Below the pieces are notes generated by a model. It was not told the origin of the DNA, did not search any database, and worked only from the letters and a program-made list of their open reading frames with translations. From contig CALFNG010000208.1 in NCBI GenBank assembly GCA_937902985.1, positions 1-64,000 on the forward strand: 64,000 bases of DNA, read 5' to 3'. The translations under genes and the position numbers were made by a program. Source of the stretch: an uncultured Myxococcales bacterium. GTDB taxonomy: Bacteria; Myxococcota_A; Polyangia; Polyangiales; Polyangiaceae. Below, piece after piece: positions 1 to 8,961 of this stretch (the stretch's first letter is position 1; every line of letters begins with the position of its first letter).

Positions 1-1
1 G

Positions 2-49
2 CTGAAGGCCAAGGGCCAGAAGCGGGCGACGACGTACACGGCGGCGTAA
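2..49 (+). CDS. 3' end of a gene cut by the window edge
   Basis: The second frame reads LKAKGQKRATTYTAA and then a TAA stop, a basic hydrophilic tail that looks like the end of a coding region entering from outside the window. Nothing in 15 residues identifies the product. The alternative is chance open sequence. Confidence 0.35.
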   Translation: MKAKGQKRATTYTAA

Positions 50-143
50 CCTCGGAAGTCCTCCTTTGGGGAGGGTCCCCATCCGCTGCTTCGCTCGTTC
101 TTGCGTGTGGCGGAAGGCGATTGCGCGATGGTAGCATTGCCGG

Positions 144-683
144 GTGAAGCACGTGTGGGGAGCGGGCGTGGTGGCGTGCGCGCTGGCGACTGCTGCTTGT
201 GGGACTCTCGCCGGGCACTCGTGCGAGGGCGTCTACTACATTTGCAATCAGACTGCCGTCACGCTGCAATCTCCAAGCGACGCCTGGGCGGCGGGGAACT
301 ACACACTCGCGTTGACCGTGGACGGCACACCGGAGCAGTGCACGATCGACGTGCCCGATCCGCCGCCGGTGAGCGGCGTTCAGGGAGCCTGCAGCTTGGG
401 CTCGAACATCACGCTGGCCCTGGTCTCCGTGGAGTCGTGCCCCCCGGTCGTTTGCAACGGCACCGCCTGTCAGGGGATGAGCTGCACACCGATCCCCGGT
501 CACTTTCAGATGAATATCGTCGTTCAGGGCGTACCGACGCACCTGGGTCTGAACCTTTCGCTCAACGGCAATCATCTGATGAGCGAGACGATCGCTCCCG
601 AGTCCACCACCACCGAGCCGAACGGCGCGGGCTGCGGAATGTGCACCCTTGGGTTCGCGACTGTCTCGGTGGCGGGCGAATGA
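144..683 (+). CDS. hypothetical secreted lipoprotein
   Basis: The gene encodes 179 residues. It opens with a GTG codon and a short Lys-His n-region, then a hydrophobic segment ending in ATAAC, a plausible lipobox with Cys19, so the mature protein is probably a membrane-anchored lipoprotein. The mature part holds about ten further cysteines, which suggests disulphides outside the cytoplasm. No family is recognised. It stands alone, followed by about 120 bases and then the convergent end of a transporter gene. No good Shine-Dalgarno sequence is visible, so the start is less certain than the signal peptide. Confidence 0.6.
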   Translation: MKHVWGAGVVACALATAACGTLAGHSCEGVYYICNQTAVTLQSPSDAWAAGNYTLALTVDGTPEQCTIDVPDPPPVSGVQGACSLGSNITLALVSVESCPPVVCNGTACQGMSCTPIPGHFQMNIVVQGVPTHLGLNLSLNGNHLMSETIAPESTTTEPNGAGCGMCTLGFATVSVAGE

Positions 684-803
684 GCCAGGTGGTGCGAACG
701 CTCTCGCACGGGAACACGCTGGATGTTGGAGGAAGGCACCGCTGGTTCTAGAGTCGGCGGCATGAGCGAGCCCGACCGCATCACGCAAGCCATCCAGGTG
801 GAC

Positions 804-2210
804 TCAGGCGTCGATCTTGCGGTCTTTCGTCTCACGGATGAAGAACCCGCCGACGACGAGCGTCAGCGCGCAGATCGCGACCGGATAGATGAGCCCCACG
901 TAGATCGAGCCGCTGCCAAATGTCTGTTTCGCCCAGGCGGAGGTCGTCAGCGAGGTCGCGATGAGCGGGAGAAACCCGCCGAACCAGCCATTGCCGAGGT
1001 GATACGGCAGAGACATCGAAGTGTAGCGAATCTTGGTCGGAAAGAGCTCGACCAGGAACGCCGCCACCGGTCCGTAGACCATGCACACGTAGACCATCTG
1101 CAGGACGAGCAGCCCGACCATGGCGGGCGCGTTCAGCTGAGCCGGGTCGGCGACGGGCAGTCCGTCGGGGTTCGAGAACGCCTTCAGGCCCATGAAGATC
1201 GGCAAGTACGTGAGGCCCCCGAGGAGGCAGCCGGCGAGCATGATCTTCTTTCGGCCGATGCGATCGGAGAGCCACCCGAAGAAGAGAAAGAGCGGCGTCG
1301 TCAGCGCCAGCGCCACCGACATGAGAATGTAGGCGGTCTTCCAGTTGATCTTGAGTGCGCTCTGCATGAAGGTCAGCGTGTAGAACTGGCCCGTGTACCA
1401 GACGACCCCCTGGCCGGCGGTGACCCCGAAGAGCGCGAGCAAGACGTAGCGGAGGTTCACGGGATTCGTGAAGCTCTCTTTGATCGGGTTCTTCGAAGCC
1501 TTGCCGCTCGCCTTCAGTTTCGTGAAGAGCGGCGACTCGCGCATGCGAACGCGCATGTAGAGCGAGACGGCGAGGAGAAGGAACGAGAGCAAGAACGGCA
1601 GGCGCCATCCCCACGCTTTGAACTCTCCTTCGCTGACCGACGAGCGGGTGATTCCGATGACGCCCATGCTCAAGAAGAAGCCGAGCGTGGCCGTCGTCTG
1701 GATGAAGCTCGTGTAATATCCGCGCTTGTCGTCGGGAACGTGCTCGGCCACGTACGTGGCCGCCCCGCCGTATTCGCCGCCGAGCGCCAGCCCCTGGAGG
1801 AGCCGCAGAGAGACCAGGAGCACCGTGGCGAGGAGGCCGACCTTGTCGTAGGTCGGCAAGATTCCGATGAGCGCCGTCGAAATTCCCATTGTCGCCATCG
1901 TGACGAGGAACGTGTATTTGCGGCCGACGAGATCCCCCAGGTGGCCGAAGACCACGGCGCCGAGCGGGCGCACGCCGAAGCCGGCGCCGAACGTCGCGAG
2001 GCTGGCGAGGAGCTGCGCGGTCTCGTTGCCTGGCGGGAAGAACCGGCTCCCGAAGAACAGCGCGAGGCTGCCGTAAAGATAGAAGTCGTACCACTCGAAG
2101 AGCGTACCGACGGACGACGCCGCGATGACCCGCGCGAGCGTGGACCGGTCGTACACCACGGGAGCGGCGTCCCCTTCTGGGCTTGCTTCCGAACGGACGA
2201 GGTCGACCAT
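804..2210 (-). CDS. MFS transporter, metabolite:H+ symporter (MHS) type
   Basis: A 468-residue inner-membrane permease. After a short cytoplasmic leader comes the MHS-type first helix (ASSVGTLFEWYDFYLYGSLA) and, after helix 2, the MFS loop motif GHLGDLVGRKYT. A second related loop, GWLSDRIGRKK, lies near the middle, as expected for the duplicated 12-helix fold. Members carry organic acids such as dicarboxylates, shikimate, alpha-ketoglutarate or proline/betaine with protons; the substrate here cannot be read. The ATG at 2210 is preferred over an in-frame one 60 bases upstream because GAGGG stands just before it and family homology begins nearby. It is a single gene convergent with the preceding lipoprotein gene. 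Confidence 0.85.
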   Translation of the reverse strand: MVDLVRSEASPEGDAAPVVYDRSTLARVIAASSVGTLFEWYDFYLYGSLALFFGSRFFPPGNETAQLLASLATFGAGFGVRPLGAVVFGHLGDLVGRKYTFLVTMATMGISTALIGILPTYDKVGLLATVLLVSLRLLQGLALGGEYGGAATYVAEHVPDDKRGYYTSFIQTTATLGFFLSMGVIGITRSSVSEGEFKAWGWRLPFLLSFLLLAVSLYMRVRMRESPLFTKLKASGKASKNPIKESFTNPVNLRYVLLALFGVTAGQGVVWYTGQFYTLTFMQSALKINWKTAYILMSVALALTTPLFLFFGWLSDRIGRKKIMLAGCLLGGLTYLPIFMGLKAFSNPDGLPVADPAQLNAPAMVGLLVLQMVYVCMVYGPVAAFLVELFPTKIRYTSMSLPYHLGNGWFGGFLPLIATSLTTSAWAKQTFGSGSIYVGLIYPVAICALTLVVGGFFIRETKDRKIDA

Positions 2211-2698
2211 CGCCCTCAATTTATCCTCCGCGGCCCCGCGCAAAGTCAACAGGGGTCTCCCCCGGGGCACTCGTGGCCCACTTCACGCTCGTCGCTGGGT
2301 TCGGCATCGTCATGCACGCTCGAACCCTCGTCCGCTCGCGAAAATTCCCGCGATTCCTACGTCACGATCGGATCTACACCCTGTCGTCACGGTGTAGTTC
2401 TCATCATGACGCTCGCAGTCGGCGCTCGGCGCGGCGCTGCCCGTCGGCATCCTAAAGCCCGTCGGCAGCGTCGCCCACGGCCTCGACGCTCTGCGCGTCG
2501 CATCGACCGACGGGCACGTGGGATGCCCCGACCGACACGGACGGCGAGGCTCGGTTCACCCGCGCGTAGGTCCGCCCGCTGGACTCCGGACCTCGGCCTT
2601 CGGAGCGCTGAACCTTCGCTCATCACGGCGTGTGGCTCGGCCCGAGTCGTCTGGCGACCCGGTGGCTACGGCTACGTACCCACCGATCCATCCGCAGC
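2211..2698. other. intergenic region without a recognised gene
   Basis: About 490 bases separate the transporter start from the livM stop. Short open frames exist on both strands, but their translations are Arg-rich and resemble no family. The region should hold the transporter promoter and the end of the amino-acid ABC operon. The only clear structure is the inverted repeat at 2374-2397. Confidence 0.5.
2374..2397. repeat. perfect inverted repeat, possible operator or hairpin
   Basis: CTACACC at 2374-2380 is matched by GGTGTAG at 2391-2397, giving 7-base arms around a 10-base loop. It lies about 165 bases upstream of the MFS start and 300 bases beyond the livM stop. No T-run follows on either strand, so an operator is as likely as a terminator. 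Confidence 0.35.
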
Positions 2699-3691
2699 CT
2701 ATCGGGGCGTCGTCCACCTTGCCCGCCAACGAGTCGCGAGCGCGCGCAGCCGCTCCTTGTCCACGATCCCTTGCGGGAGAAAGAGCACGGCGACGATCAA
2801 GAGCCCCGAGTACGCCGCATACGAAAGAACGATTGGCGCGTAGCTGGGCATCCCGCCGAGCGTCGCCACCTGGTTGAGCGACTGAACGACGACAGTGACG
2901 AGCGCGGCGCCCACGAGCGCCCCTTCGATTGTCCCGAGCCCACCGACGACCGCCATCACGACGTACTCGAACGACAGCAAGACCGGGAAGGAACCCGGCG
3001 CGACGTAGCCGACGTAGAATGCGTAGATCCCACCGGCGAGCCCGGCGAATCCCGCGGCGAGCGCGAAGACGGCCAGCTTGTAGCGCCCCACGGGGACTCC
3101 CGACGACTCGGCTGCGACCTCGCTCGTCGCCAGCGCGCGCAGAGCTCGTCCCGGCCGAGAGGTCATCACGTTGTGCGTAATCAGCACGACCAGCGCCAAC
3201 GCCGCCCAGGCGAGATAGGCGTAGTTCCGGTCCGCGTGGAGCACGAACGGCCCGAGGGTCAGCGGCGGGATCCCTTGCAGTCCAATGTCCCCTCCGGTCA
3301 GGTGCATCCGTCCCACCATCGAAAGGTAGATGAGCTGGGTTGCCAGCGTCGCGAAGGCCAGGTGATGGCCGCGCAGCCGGAGGAGCGGGATGCCGACGAT
3401 CAACGCAAAAACGGCCGCCACGATCGGCGCGACCAGCAGGCCGATCCCGGTCGGAAAACCGTGTAGCGACAGCAGCGCGGCGGCGTTGGCGCCCGAGGCG
3501 TAGAAGGCCGCCTGGCCGAGCGAGACCTGCCCGGCGTATCCCATGAGCAGCGAGACGCCGACCGTGACGATCGCCGCGAGCTCCAGCAGGATGTAGACCG
3601 ACAGCGCGCTCTCGCGGAGCACGGCGGGCAAGACGAGCGTGACGACGGCGACGACGGCGACGACTCGATGCGTGCGGGGCGGGCGCTTCAC
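2699..3691 (-). CDS. livM: branched-chain amino-acid ABC transporter permease LivM
   Basis: A 330-residue permease, the last gene of the five-gene liv-type operon. It has the repeated helices of the family and the LivM signature around GYAGQVSLGQAAFYASGA, with the conserved segment VVGGLGTIEGALVGAA near the C-terminus. Together with LivH it forms the membrane channel for leucine/isoleucine/valine-type or other amide-like substrates. The start is a GTG at 3691 that overlaps the livH stop as GTGA, with GGAGGG just upstream; much longer open sequence precedes it but reads as the shadow of livH. Confidence 0.92.
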   Translation of the reverse strand: MKRPPRTHRVVAVVAVVTLVLPAVLRESALSVYILLELAAIVTVGVSLLMGYAGQVSLGQAAFYASGANAAALLSLHGFPTGIGLLVAPIVAAVFALIVGIPLLRLRGHHLAFATLATQLIYLSMVGRMHLTGGDIGLQGIPPLTLGPFVLHADRNYAYLAWAALALVVLITHNVMTSRPGRALRALATSEVAAESSGVPVGRYKLAVFALAAGFAGLAGGIYAFYVGYVAPGSFPVLLSFEYVVMAVVGGLGTIEGALVGAALVTVVVQSLNQVATLGGMPSYAPIVLSYAAYSGLLIVAVLFLPQGIVDKERLRALATRWRARWTTPR

Positions 3692-4548
3692 TGTCCCTCC
3701 GCGTCCAGGGAAGGACGGCGCGCTGTCTGTCCGATCATGACGGCGAGCATCAGGACCAGGGCGACGTCCGTTTGGTAGGACCCATTGACGTAGCCAGCCA
3801 CCATCGCTTCGGCGACGCCGAGCAAGAGGCCCCCCATCAGGGCAAGAATGGGCCTTGTCAGCCCGCCCAGGATGGCGGCCGCGAAGCCCTCGATGACGAG
3901 CGAGACATCGGAGTCGAACGAGGTCGGGCGAAGCGGGCCGAGGAGCACCCCGGCGAGTCCCCCGAGCGCTCCGCCGAGCGCGAACGCGAAGAGCCCCATG
4001 CGTGTCACGTCGATGCCGACGACGCGAGCAGCGTACGGATTGCTCGAGCAAGCGCTCAGCGCCTTGCCGAGGTACGCGCGCTCGAAGAACAGGTCCAGCG
4101 CGAGAAAGATCGCCGCGCTGGCGACGACCACGAGCAAATATTGCTCCTGCACCCGCACGTTCGCGATCTCGATCGCACCCGGCAGTCCGGGGAACGAACG
4201 CGGTTGATCGCCCCAGGTGAGCACCTCCACGGCGTAGGCGAAGATGCCCACCGCGAACGTGATGATGAGGGAAGACAGCGGCGTCGTCCCCCGGCGGCCG
4301 ATCGCAACGAGGCCTGTGAGCAGTCCGGCGACCACGGCCACGAGGACGGCGCATAGCTCCGCCACGCCGTGCGGCAACCCCGCGGCGAGAAAGGTCGCCG
4401 CGGACAACGCGGCCACGACCGCGTACATCCCCTGGCTGAGGTTCACGACGTGCGTGACGCGGTGGATGATCACGAGTCCGCTGCCGATGAGCGCGAATCC
4501 GCAGCCGACTGCGATGCCGCTGACGAGATAAGAGAGAAAAGCGCTCAC
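3688..4548 (-). CDS. livH: branched-chain amino-acid ABC transporter permease LivH
   Basis: A 286-residue permease. It begins VSAFLSYLVSGIAVGCGFAL and carries the LivH pattern HVVNLSQGMYAV in the first third and GFAAAILGGL in the last third, with about eight membrane helices. It pairs with LivM in the inner membrane. The start is a GTG at 4548 sharing four bases with the livF stop, the same GTGA arrangement seen at the livH/livM border, which implies translational coupling. Confidence 0.92.
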   Translation of the reverse strand: MSAFLSYLVSGIAVGCGFALIGSGLVIIHRVTHVVNLSQGMYAVVAALSAATFLAAGLPHGVAELCAVLVAVVAGLLTGLVAIGRRGTTPLSSLIITFAVGIFAYAVEVLTWGDQPRSFPGLPGAIEIANVRVQEQYLLVVVASAAIFLALDLFFERAYLGKALSACSSNPYAARVVGIDVTRMGLFAFALGGALGGLAGVLLGPLRPTSFDSDVSLVIEGFAAAILGGLTRPILALMGGLLLGVAEAMVAGYVNGSYQTDVALVLMLAVMIGQTARRPSLDAEGQ

Positions 4549-5213
4549 GCGGACTCTTCGATGGATCCGCCGAGGTACGCGTTCGAGAGTTCGGCGCTGT
4601 TTGCAAGCTCCGCGCAGGGTCCCTGCGCGACGATGCGGCCGGCCTCGAGGACGTACGCCCGGCGGCACATCGAGAGCGCCAGGCGGGCATTCTGCTCGAT
4701 GAGAAGAACCGCCAGGCCGCGTGACGTGTTGAGCTCCACGAGGTGGCGAGCCAGATCGGACACGATGATCGGTGCGAGGCCGAGAGACAGCTCGTCGACC
4801 GCGATCACGTCGGGCCGCGACATGAGGGCCCGGCCGAAGGCGACCATCTGTTGCTGCCCGCCGGACAGGGTCCCTGCCCGTTGCCTGCGCGTCTTCGCGA
4901 GAGCCGGCAGGAGCTCGTAAACCCAAGACGTGTCACGATCGCGAACCCTCCACGCGCCGAGCTTCAAGTTGTCGTCTACGGTGAGATCGGGGAACAGTTG
5001 CCGGCCTTCCGGCACGTGCGCCAGCCGGCCGCGGACGATCAACTGCCCGCCAGCGGAGCGCACGATGCCTGACAGCGTGTTGACGAACGTCGACTTGCCG
5101 GCGCCGTTCGGTCCGACGAGCGCGACCATCTCGCCTGGTGCAACGGTGAGAGACACGCGATCGAGCGCGGTCGCCGCCCCGTATCGGACAATGAGATCGC
5201 GCACCTCGATCAC
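4545..5213 (-). CDS. livF: branched-chain amino-acid ABC transporter ATP-binding protein LivF
   Basis: A 222-residue ATPase. It has Walker A GPNGAGKS near residue 34, the signature LSGGQQQM around residue 117, Walker B VIAVDELSLGLAP, and a switch histidine-type region LLIEQNARLAL, where LivF proteins usually have Asn. It is slightly shorter than the usual 230-240 residues but shows no missing motif. It energises the LivH/LivM channel on the cytoplasmic side. Its start overlaps the livG stop by four bases. Confidence 0.92.
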   Translation of the reverse strand: MIEVRDLIVRYGAATALDRVSLTVAPGEMVALVGPNGAGKSTFVNTLSGIVRSAGGQLIVRGRLAHVPEGRQLFPDLTVDDNLKLGAWRVRDRDTSWVYELLPALAKTRRQRAGTLSGGQQQMVAFGRALMSRPDVIAVDELSLGLAPIIVSDLARHLVELNTSRGLAVLLIEQNARLALSMCRRAYVLEAGRIVAQGPCAELANSAELSNAYLGGSIEESA

Positions 5214-5983
5214 GGCGCCGGCTCTCTTCCCAGGTACGCCGTGATGACGTCATCGTTGCGGCGGATCTCCTCCGGCGCGCCCTCGGCCAGGATCTCTCCG
5301 AGGTTGAGAACCGTGAGGCGATCCGCCAGGTTGGAGACGAACTGGACGTCGTGCTCGATGAGCATGATCGTCAGCCCGCCGCCGCGCAAGCCTTCGATGA
5401 GCCGCGCGAGCTCGTGCCGCTCGCGAGCGCGCAGACCGGACGCCGGCTCGTCGAGCAGCAGGAGCGCTGGCTCGCCACAGAGCGCTCTGGCCACCTGCAT
5501 GGTTCGTTGCTGGCCGAGGGGGAGCGCCTCTGCGTACCGGTCCGCCCAATCGGCGAGGCCGACCCGCTCGAGCGCGGCGTCAGTGCTCTGCCGGATCTCG
5601 CGCTCTTCGCGCTTGTGGAGAGGCGTCCGCAGGGCAGCATCGAGGAAGCCATGCCGTGTCCGCGCATGGGCGCCCACCATGACATTCTCCCGTACCGTCA
5701 TGCCGCGGAAGATGCGCGCACCTTGAAACACGATGGCGATGCCGCGCCTGGCGCGCTCGTGCGCGCTCAGGCCTTCGATCCGCTCGCTCCGGAGCGTGAT
5801 CCGACCTTGCGTGGGACGCAGGTGCCCGCTGATGAGATTGAACAGCGTCGATTTGCCGGCTCCGTTCGGCCCGATGATCCCGCGGAGCTCCCCGTCCGCT
5901 ACGTCGACGCTCACGTTCCGAACCGCGTACACGCCGCCGAACGGACGGCTCAGCCCCTCGATCCGGAGCATCGCGCAGTCCAT
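5210..5983 (-). CDS. livG: branched-chain amino-acid ABC transporter ATP-binding protein LivG
   Basis: A 257-residue ATPase with Walker A GPNGAGKST, the LivG-type signature LPLGQQRTMQVARAL, Walker B LLLLDEPASGL and the switch histidine in LIEHDVQFV. The C-terminal tail ITAYLG is typical of LivG and contacts the permease. The ATG at 5983 is chosen because GGAG precedes it by five bases and it overlaps the stop of the binding-protein gene by one base; an internal Met five codons later is the alternative. It is the second gene in the operon. Confidence 0.92.
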   Translation of the reverse strand: MDCAMLRIEGLSRPFGGVYAVRNVSVDVADGELRGIIGPNGAGKSTLFNLISGHLRPTQGRITLRSERIEGLSAHERARRGIAIVFQGARIFRGMTVRENVMVGAHARTRHGFLDAALRTPLHKREEREIRQSTDAALERVGLADWADRYAEALPLGQQRTMQVARALCGEPALLLLDEPASGLRARERHELARLIEGLRGGGLTIMLIEHDVQFVSNLADRLTVLNLGEILAEGAPEEIRRNDDVITAYLGREPAP

Positions 5984-7221
5984 CACTCCGCGGCGACGGT
6001 CTTCATCAGTTGCTCCTTGGCCCACTCCGTCGGAACGAACTGCCCGTCCTTCACGACGTTCACCGAAATGAACGCCGGGCCGAGGCCCGAGTGGTCCGCC
6101 TCCGTGTATTGAAACTTGCCGTTGGGCGTGATGAGCGTCATGTGCTCGAGCGCTTGCTGGATCTTGGTTCGGTCCGTGCTCTCCGCCTTCTTGACGGCCT
6201 CGAAGAGCAGCAGGCACGCGCTGTAGCCGTCTTGCGCGAACTGCGGCGGCGCATAGCCATATTTCTCCCGATATGGCGCCGCGATCTGATCGATGATCTG
6301 CTTCTGCGGGCCATCCGGCAGGGACGCGCCGACCACGCCGATCGCGCTGAGGATCGTGATGCCCTCCGCCGCCGGCCCGACCGGCTCCAGCCAGAGGTTG
6401 CTCGCCTGCGACCCGGTCAGGAAAAGGGGCGTCTTCAACCCCGAGGTCGCGTATTGCTTCGCGACGGTCACGCCCGGCGCGCCCGTCCCCCAGAAGACCA
6501 AGGCCTGGGCCGGCGACTCTTTGACGTGCGTGAACGCCGCGCTGAAGTCGCTCGTGGTCGTCTCGAACTCCTCGTCCTTGACGATTTCGACGCCGTACTT
6601 CGGGGCCAGCGACGTCATGGCCGCGTGCCCCCCGACGGCATACGCGCTCTTGGTGTCGTGGGCCACCGCGATCTTGGTGAGGTGCTGCGACTGCATGTAC
6701 TGGAGATAGCGCTCGGCGTACATCGCCGAGAGTGCCGGCACGACGAAGACGTACGACTTGATCGGCTCGACTTGCTCCTTGGCCGGGGCGAGCGAGAGGT
6801 ACGGAATCCCCTCTCGTTGGGCCAGGGGCTCGGCGGCCAGCGCCGCGTTGGAGAAGACAGACCCGATCATGGCGGCAATGTCCGTGCCCTTCAAGTCGTT
6901 GAAGGCAAGCACGGCCTGGTCGGGCTGGGTCTGGTCGTTGCGCGTCACGAGCTCGACCTGGCGGCCGAGCAGCCCGCCCGCAGCGTTGATTTGCTCGACC
7001 GCGAGCTCCACCGCCTTCTTGTCTTCGCTCCCCAGCGCCGAGTAGTTCCCCGTGAGGGAGGTGATGAAGCCCACCCGGATGGGACCCGCGACGGGCGGCT
7101 CTTCATGACCGTGATGGTCGTGGCACCCGACGGCGGCAACGGCGATCGCCACAACGGCACCCGAGAACGCGTGTCTCACGCGAGCGGTGCTTGATCCCAA
7201 AGAACCGAATGACCACAGCAT
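5983..7221 (-). CDS. branched-chain amino-acid ABC transporter substrate-binding lipoprotein
   Basis: A 412-residue periplasmic-binding-fold protein (peripla_BP_6 type). The N-terminus has a hydrophobic segment ending AAVGC, a likely lipobox, followed by a His-rich HDHHGHEEPP linker. The mature domain starts IRVGFITSLTGNYSALG, the classic LivK opening, and keeps LAVEQINAAGGLLGRQVELV. It captures the ligand in the periplasm for LivHMGF. The His-rich segment after the lipid anchor is unusual and might bind metal, but could be a mere linker. It is the promoter-proximal gene of the operon; about 250 bases upstream hold no recognised gene. Confidence 0.88.
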   Translation of the reverse strand: MLWSFGSLGSSTARVRHAFSGAVVAIAVAAVGCHDHHGHEEPPVAGPIRVGFITSLTGNYSALGSEDKKAVELAVEQINAAGGLLGRQVELVTRNDQTQPDQAVLAFNDLKGTDIAAMIGSVFSNAALAAEPLAQREGIPYLSLAPAKEQVEPIKSYVFVVPALSAMYAERYLQYMQSQHLTKIAVAHDTKSAYAVGGHAAMTSLAPKYGVEIVKDEEFETTTSDFSAAFTHVKESPAQALVFWGTGAPGVTVAKQYATSGLKTPLFLTGSQASNLWLEPVGPAAEGITILSAIGVVGASLPDGPQKQIIDQIAAPYREKYGYAPPQFAQDGYSACLLLFEAVKKAESTDRTKIQQALEHMTLITPNGKFQYTEADHSGLGPAFISVNVVKDGQFVPTEWAKEQLMKTVAAE

Positions 7222-7479
7222 CTGCGTGCCTTTCGCCGCTGCTCACGAAGACCGTAGCGATGGGGCAGTCGTACTCGCCGTGCACGGGCGCCGCAAGCAT
7301 CGGCGCGCCCAGCAGCACGCGGCCTCGGATGGTTCATCAAAAGGAGTGGCAGTCCTTGTCGGTGCCGCATGTTGACAAGATCAGTGAAAGCGAGACGACT
7401 AGCTCGGTCGGCCGCGATGTGACTGGGACCGCCGGATGGGGCTACGCTGGTGCTCCGCAGGACCAAGAGCCAGGCCCCG

Positions 7480-8667
7480 ATGACCATGAACTTTGGCGTC
7501 TTCGCGTTTACCGTCGCAGCCAGCTTGACCGGGGGGTCGGGTTGCGGAGGAACCCCTGTCGGAAGCGGCGCTTCCCCGGATGCCTCCAGCGTGTGTACCG
7601 GCGGCAACTCCGTGTCGGCGGGCGTTCTTGCGACGGGGCAGCACATGCCTTCTGGGCTCGCGGTGGATTGCGCCAACGTCTATTGGATCAACATGGGGAC
7701 TCCCCCCCCGCCTACGGGCGAAAAGCCGGCCGGTCCTTACACCGACGGGCAAGTGATGAAATGCGCCATTGCGGGCTGCGACAACCATCCGACAGCCCTC
7801 GCGTCCGGGCGACAGCAGGGCCTGACGCACGGAACACCGCTGCCCATCGCGTTGGACGCGACCAGCGTCTACTGGAACGACACCACGCCGTTATCGAGCG
7901 ATCCCGCGGGCTCCGCGCATCTCTTCAAGTGCTCCCTCGGCGGCTGCAACAACGCCCCGGAGATGCTCGCACCCGGGTTCGCCTACGCGCTCTCCGTGGA
8001 CGGGTCCAGCGCCTATTGGACGACGTACGACACTTCGCAAATCGCGACATGCCCCATCGGCGGTTGCGCGAGCCCCACCGCGTCGACCTCACCAGCGCTC
8101 CCGCCCACGGGCATCGCGGTTGACGCCGCGAGCATCTACTGGGCCGTCGAATTGGGGGGTCTCATGAAGTGCGCCATCCATGAATGCAGCCGCAGTGTGA
8201 CGACGCTCGTCACGGGCTTGAGGGTCGGGCCACCCATCACGGATCCCAGCGGAATGACTTACTCTGGCGCCGTCTCTCTGCTCCGGCAGATCGCGCTCGA
8301 CGACGCGAACGTCTATATCGTCGATAGTTACGGATCTGGACTCGGGCGAATCCTCAAGTGCGCGAAGAACGGGTGCAATAACAGCCCGACCACGCTTGCA
8401 TCGGGTCTAAGCGGAGCTGTCGGAATCGCGGTGGACGCCGACAACGTGTACTGGACCGAGGCGGGTGACAACATCGTTGCAGGGCAGATGGTGGCGGGCA
8501 CCGGCAGGGTGGCGAAGTGCGCTATCGGTGGCTGCAATGACAGCCCGACGGTGATCGCGGCCAACCAGGCGGGTCCCACGGGGATCGCAGTCGATGCGAT
8601 GCACGTATATTGGGCGACCTATGGCGGCAGCGCGACCGACGGGAAAATCACCGTGGCCGCGAAGTAA
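7480..8667 (+). CDS. lipoprotein with repeated beta-propeller-like CxIGGC units
   Basis: A 395-residue exported protein. The Met at 7480 begins a signal peptide ending SLTGGSGC, a possible lipobox. The mature part consists of about seven units of 45-60 residues, each with a Cys pair (KCAIGGC, KCSLGGC, KCAKNGC) followed by a segment such as GIAVDA..VYWA. This alternation of hydrophobic VYW strands resembles six- or seven-bladed propellers. Such Cys-paired propeller lipoproteins are common in myxobacteria, with no known function. A start 30 bases upstream would only lengthen the signal peptide. Confidence 0.75.
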   Translation: MTMNFGVFAFTVAASLTGGSGCGGTPVGSGASPDASSVCTGGNSVSAGVLATGQHMPSGLAVDCANVYWINMGTPPPPTGEKPAGPYTDGQVMKCAIAGCDNHPTALASGRQQGLTHGTPLPIALDATSVYWNDTTPLSSDPAGSAHLFKCSLGGCNNAPEMLAPGFAYALSVDGSSAYWTTYDTSQIATCPIGGCASPTASTSPALPPTGIAVDAASIYWAVELGGLMKCAIHECSRSVTTLVTGLRVGPPITDPSGMTYSGAVSLLRQIALDDANVYIVDSYGSGLGRILKCAKNGCNNSPTTLASGLSGAVGIAVDADNVYWTEAGDNIVAGQMVAGTGRVAKCAIGGCNDSPTVIAANQAGPTGIAVDAMHVYWATYGGSATDGKITVAAK

Positions 8668-8961
8668 TCGGCCTCGGTCCAGGGCCGCAGCGCTCGCCGG
8701 GGAGAGCACCAGGGTGACGTACGACCTCGACCCCGACGCTGGTCCGACACCTCTGCGATTGACGCATGGACAGGATCGTGACCAGCGTCGACGGTGTGGG
8801 GGCGCCATGAGGACTTTCGGCATTGGCTCCGATCACGCTCCGGACGGCTGTCCTCGGACGAGCGGCGCACGGACGGGACGAGCCGAACGCGGGAGCGCCG
8901 GCGCGGGTGGGTGGTTGGACGTTCTGTACATTCTGTCTAGAATGGACATCCGAGGTCTCGA
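8668..8961. other. intergenic region upstream of the toxin-antitoxin-like pair
   Basis: No gene is recognised in these 294 bases. The last 40 bases hold a palindrome and a direct repeat that are described separately and are the probable promoter/operator of the downstream pair. Confidence 0.5.
8929..8944. promoter_or_regulatory. palindrome upstream of the antitoxin gene
   Basis: CATTCT at 8929-8934 and AGAATG at 8939-8944 form a perfect inverted repeat with a 4-base spacer, 17 bases before the antitoxin start. A direct repeat TTCTGT overlaps its left arm (8922-8927 and 8931-8936). Phd/YefM antitoxins bind such palindromes and repress their own operon, so this is the natural operator candidate. 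The GAGG at 8952-8955 is the ribosome binding site. Confidence 0.5.

Noticed and set aside
723-2843. Long plus-strand open frame of 706 codons across the transporter gene
   Set aside because: It is the antisense shadow of the MFS gene, Glu/Arg-rich with no domain pattern, and spans an unrelated intergenic region.
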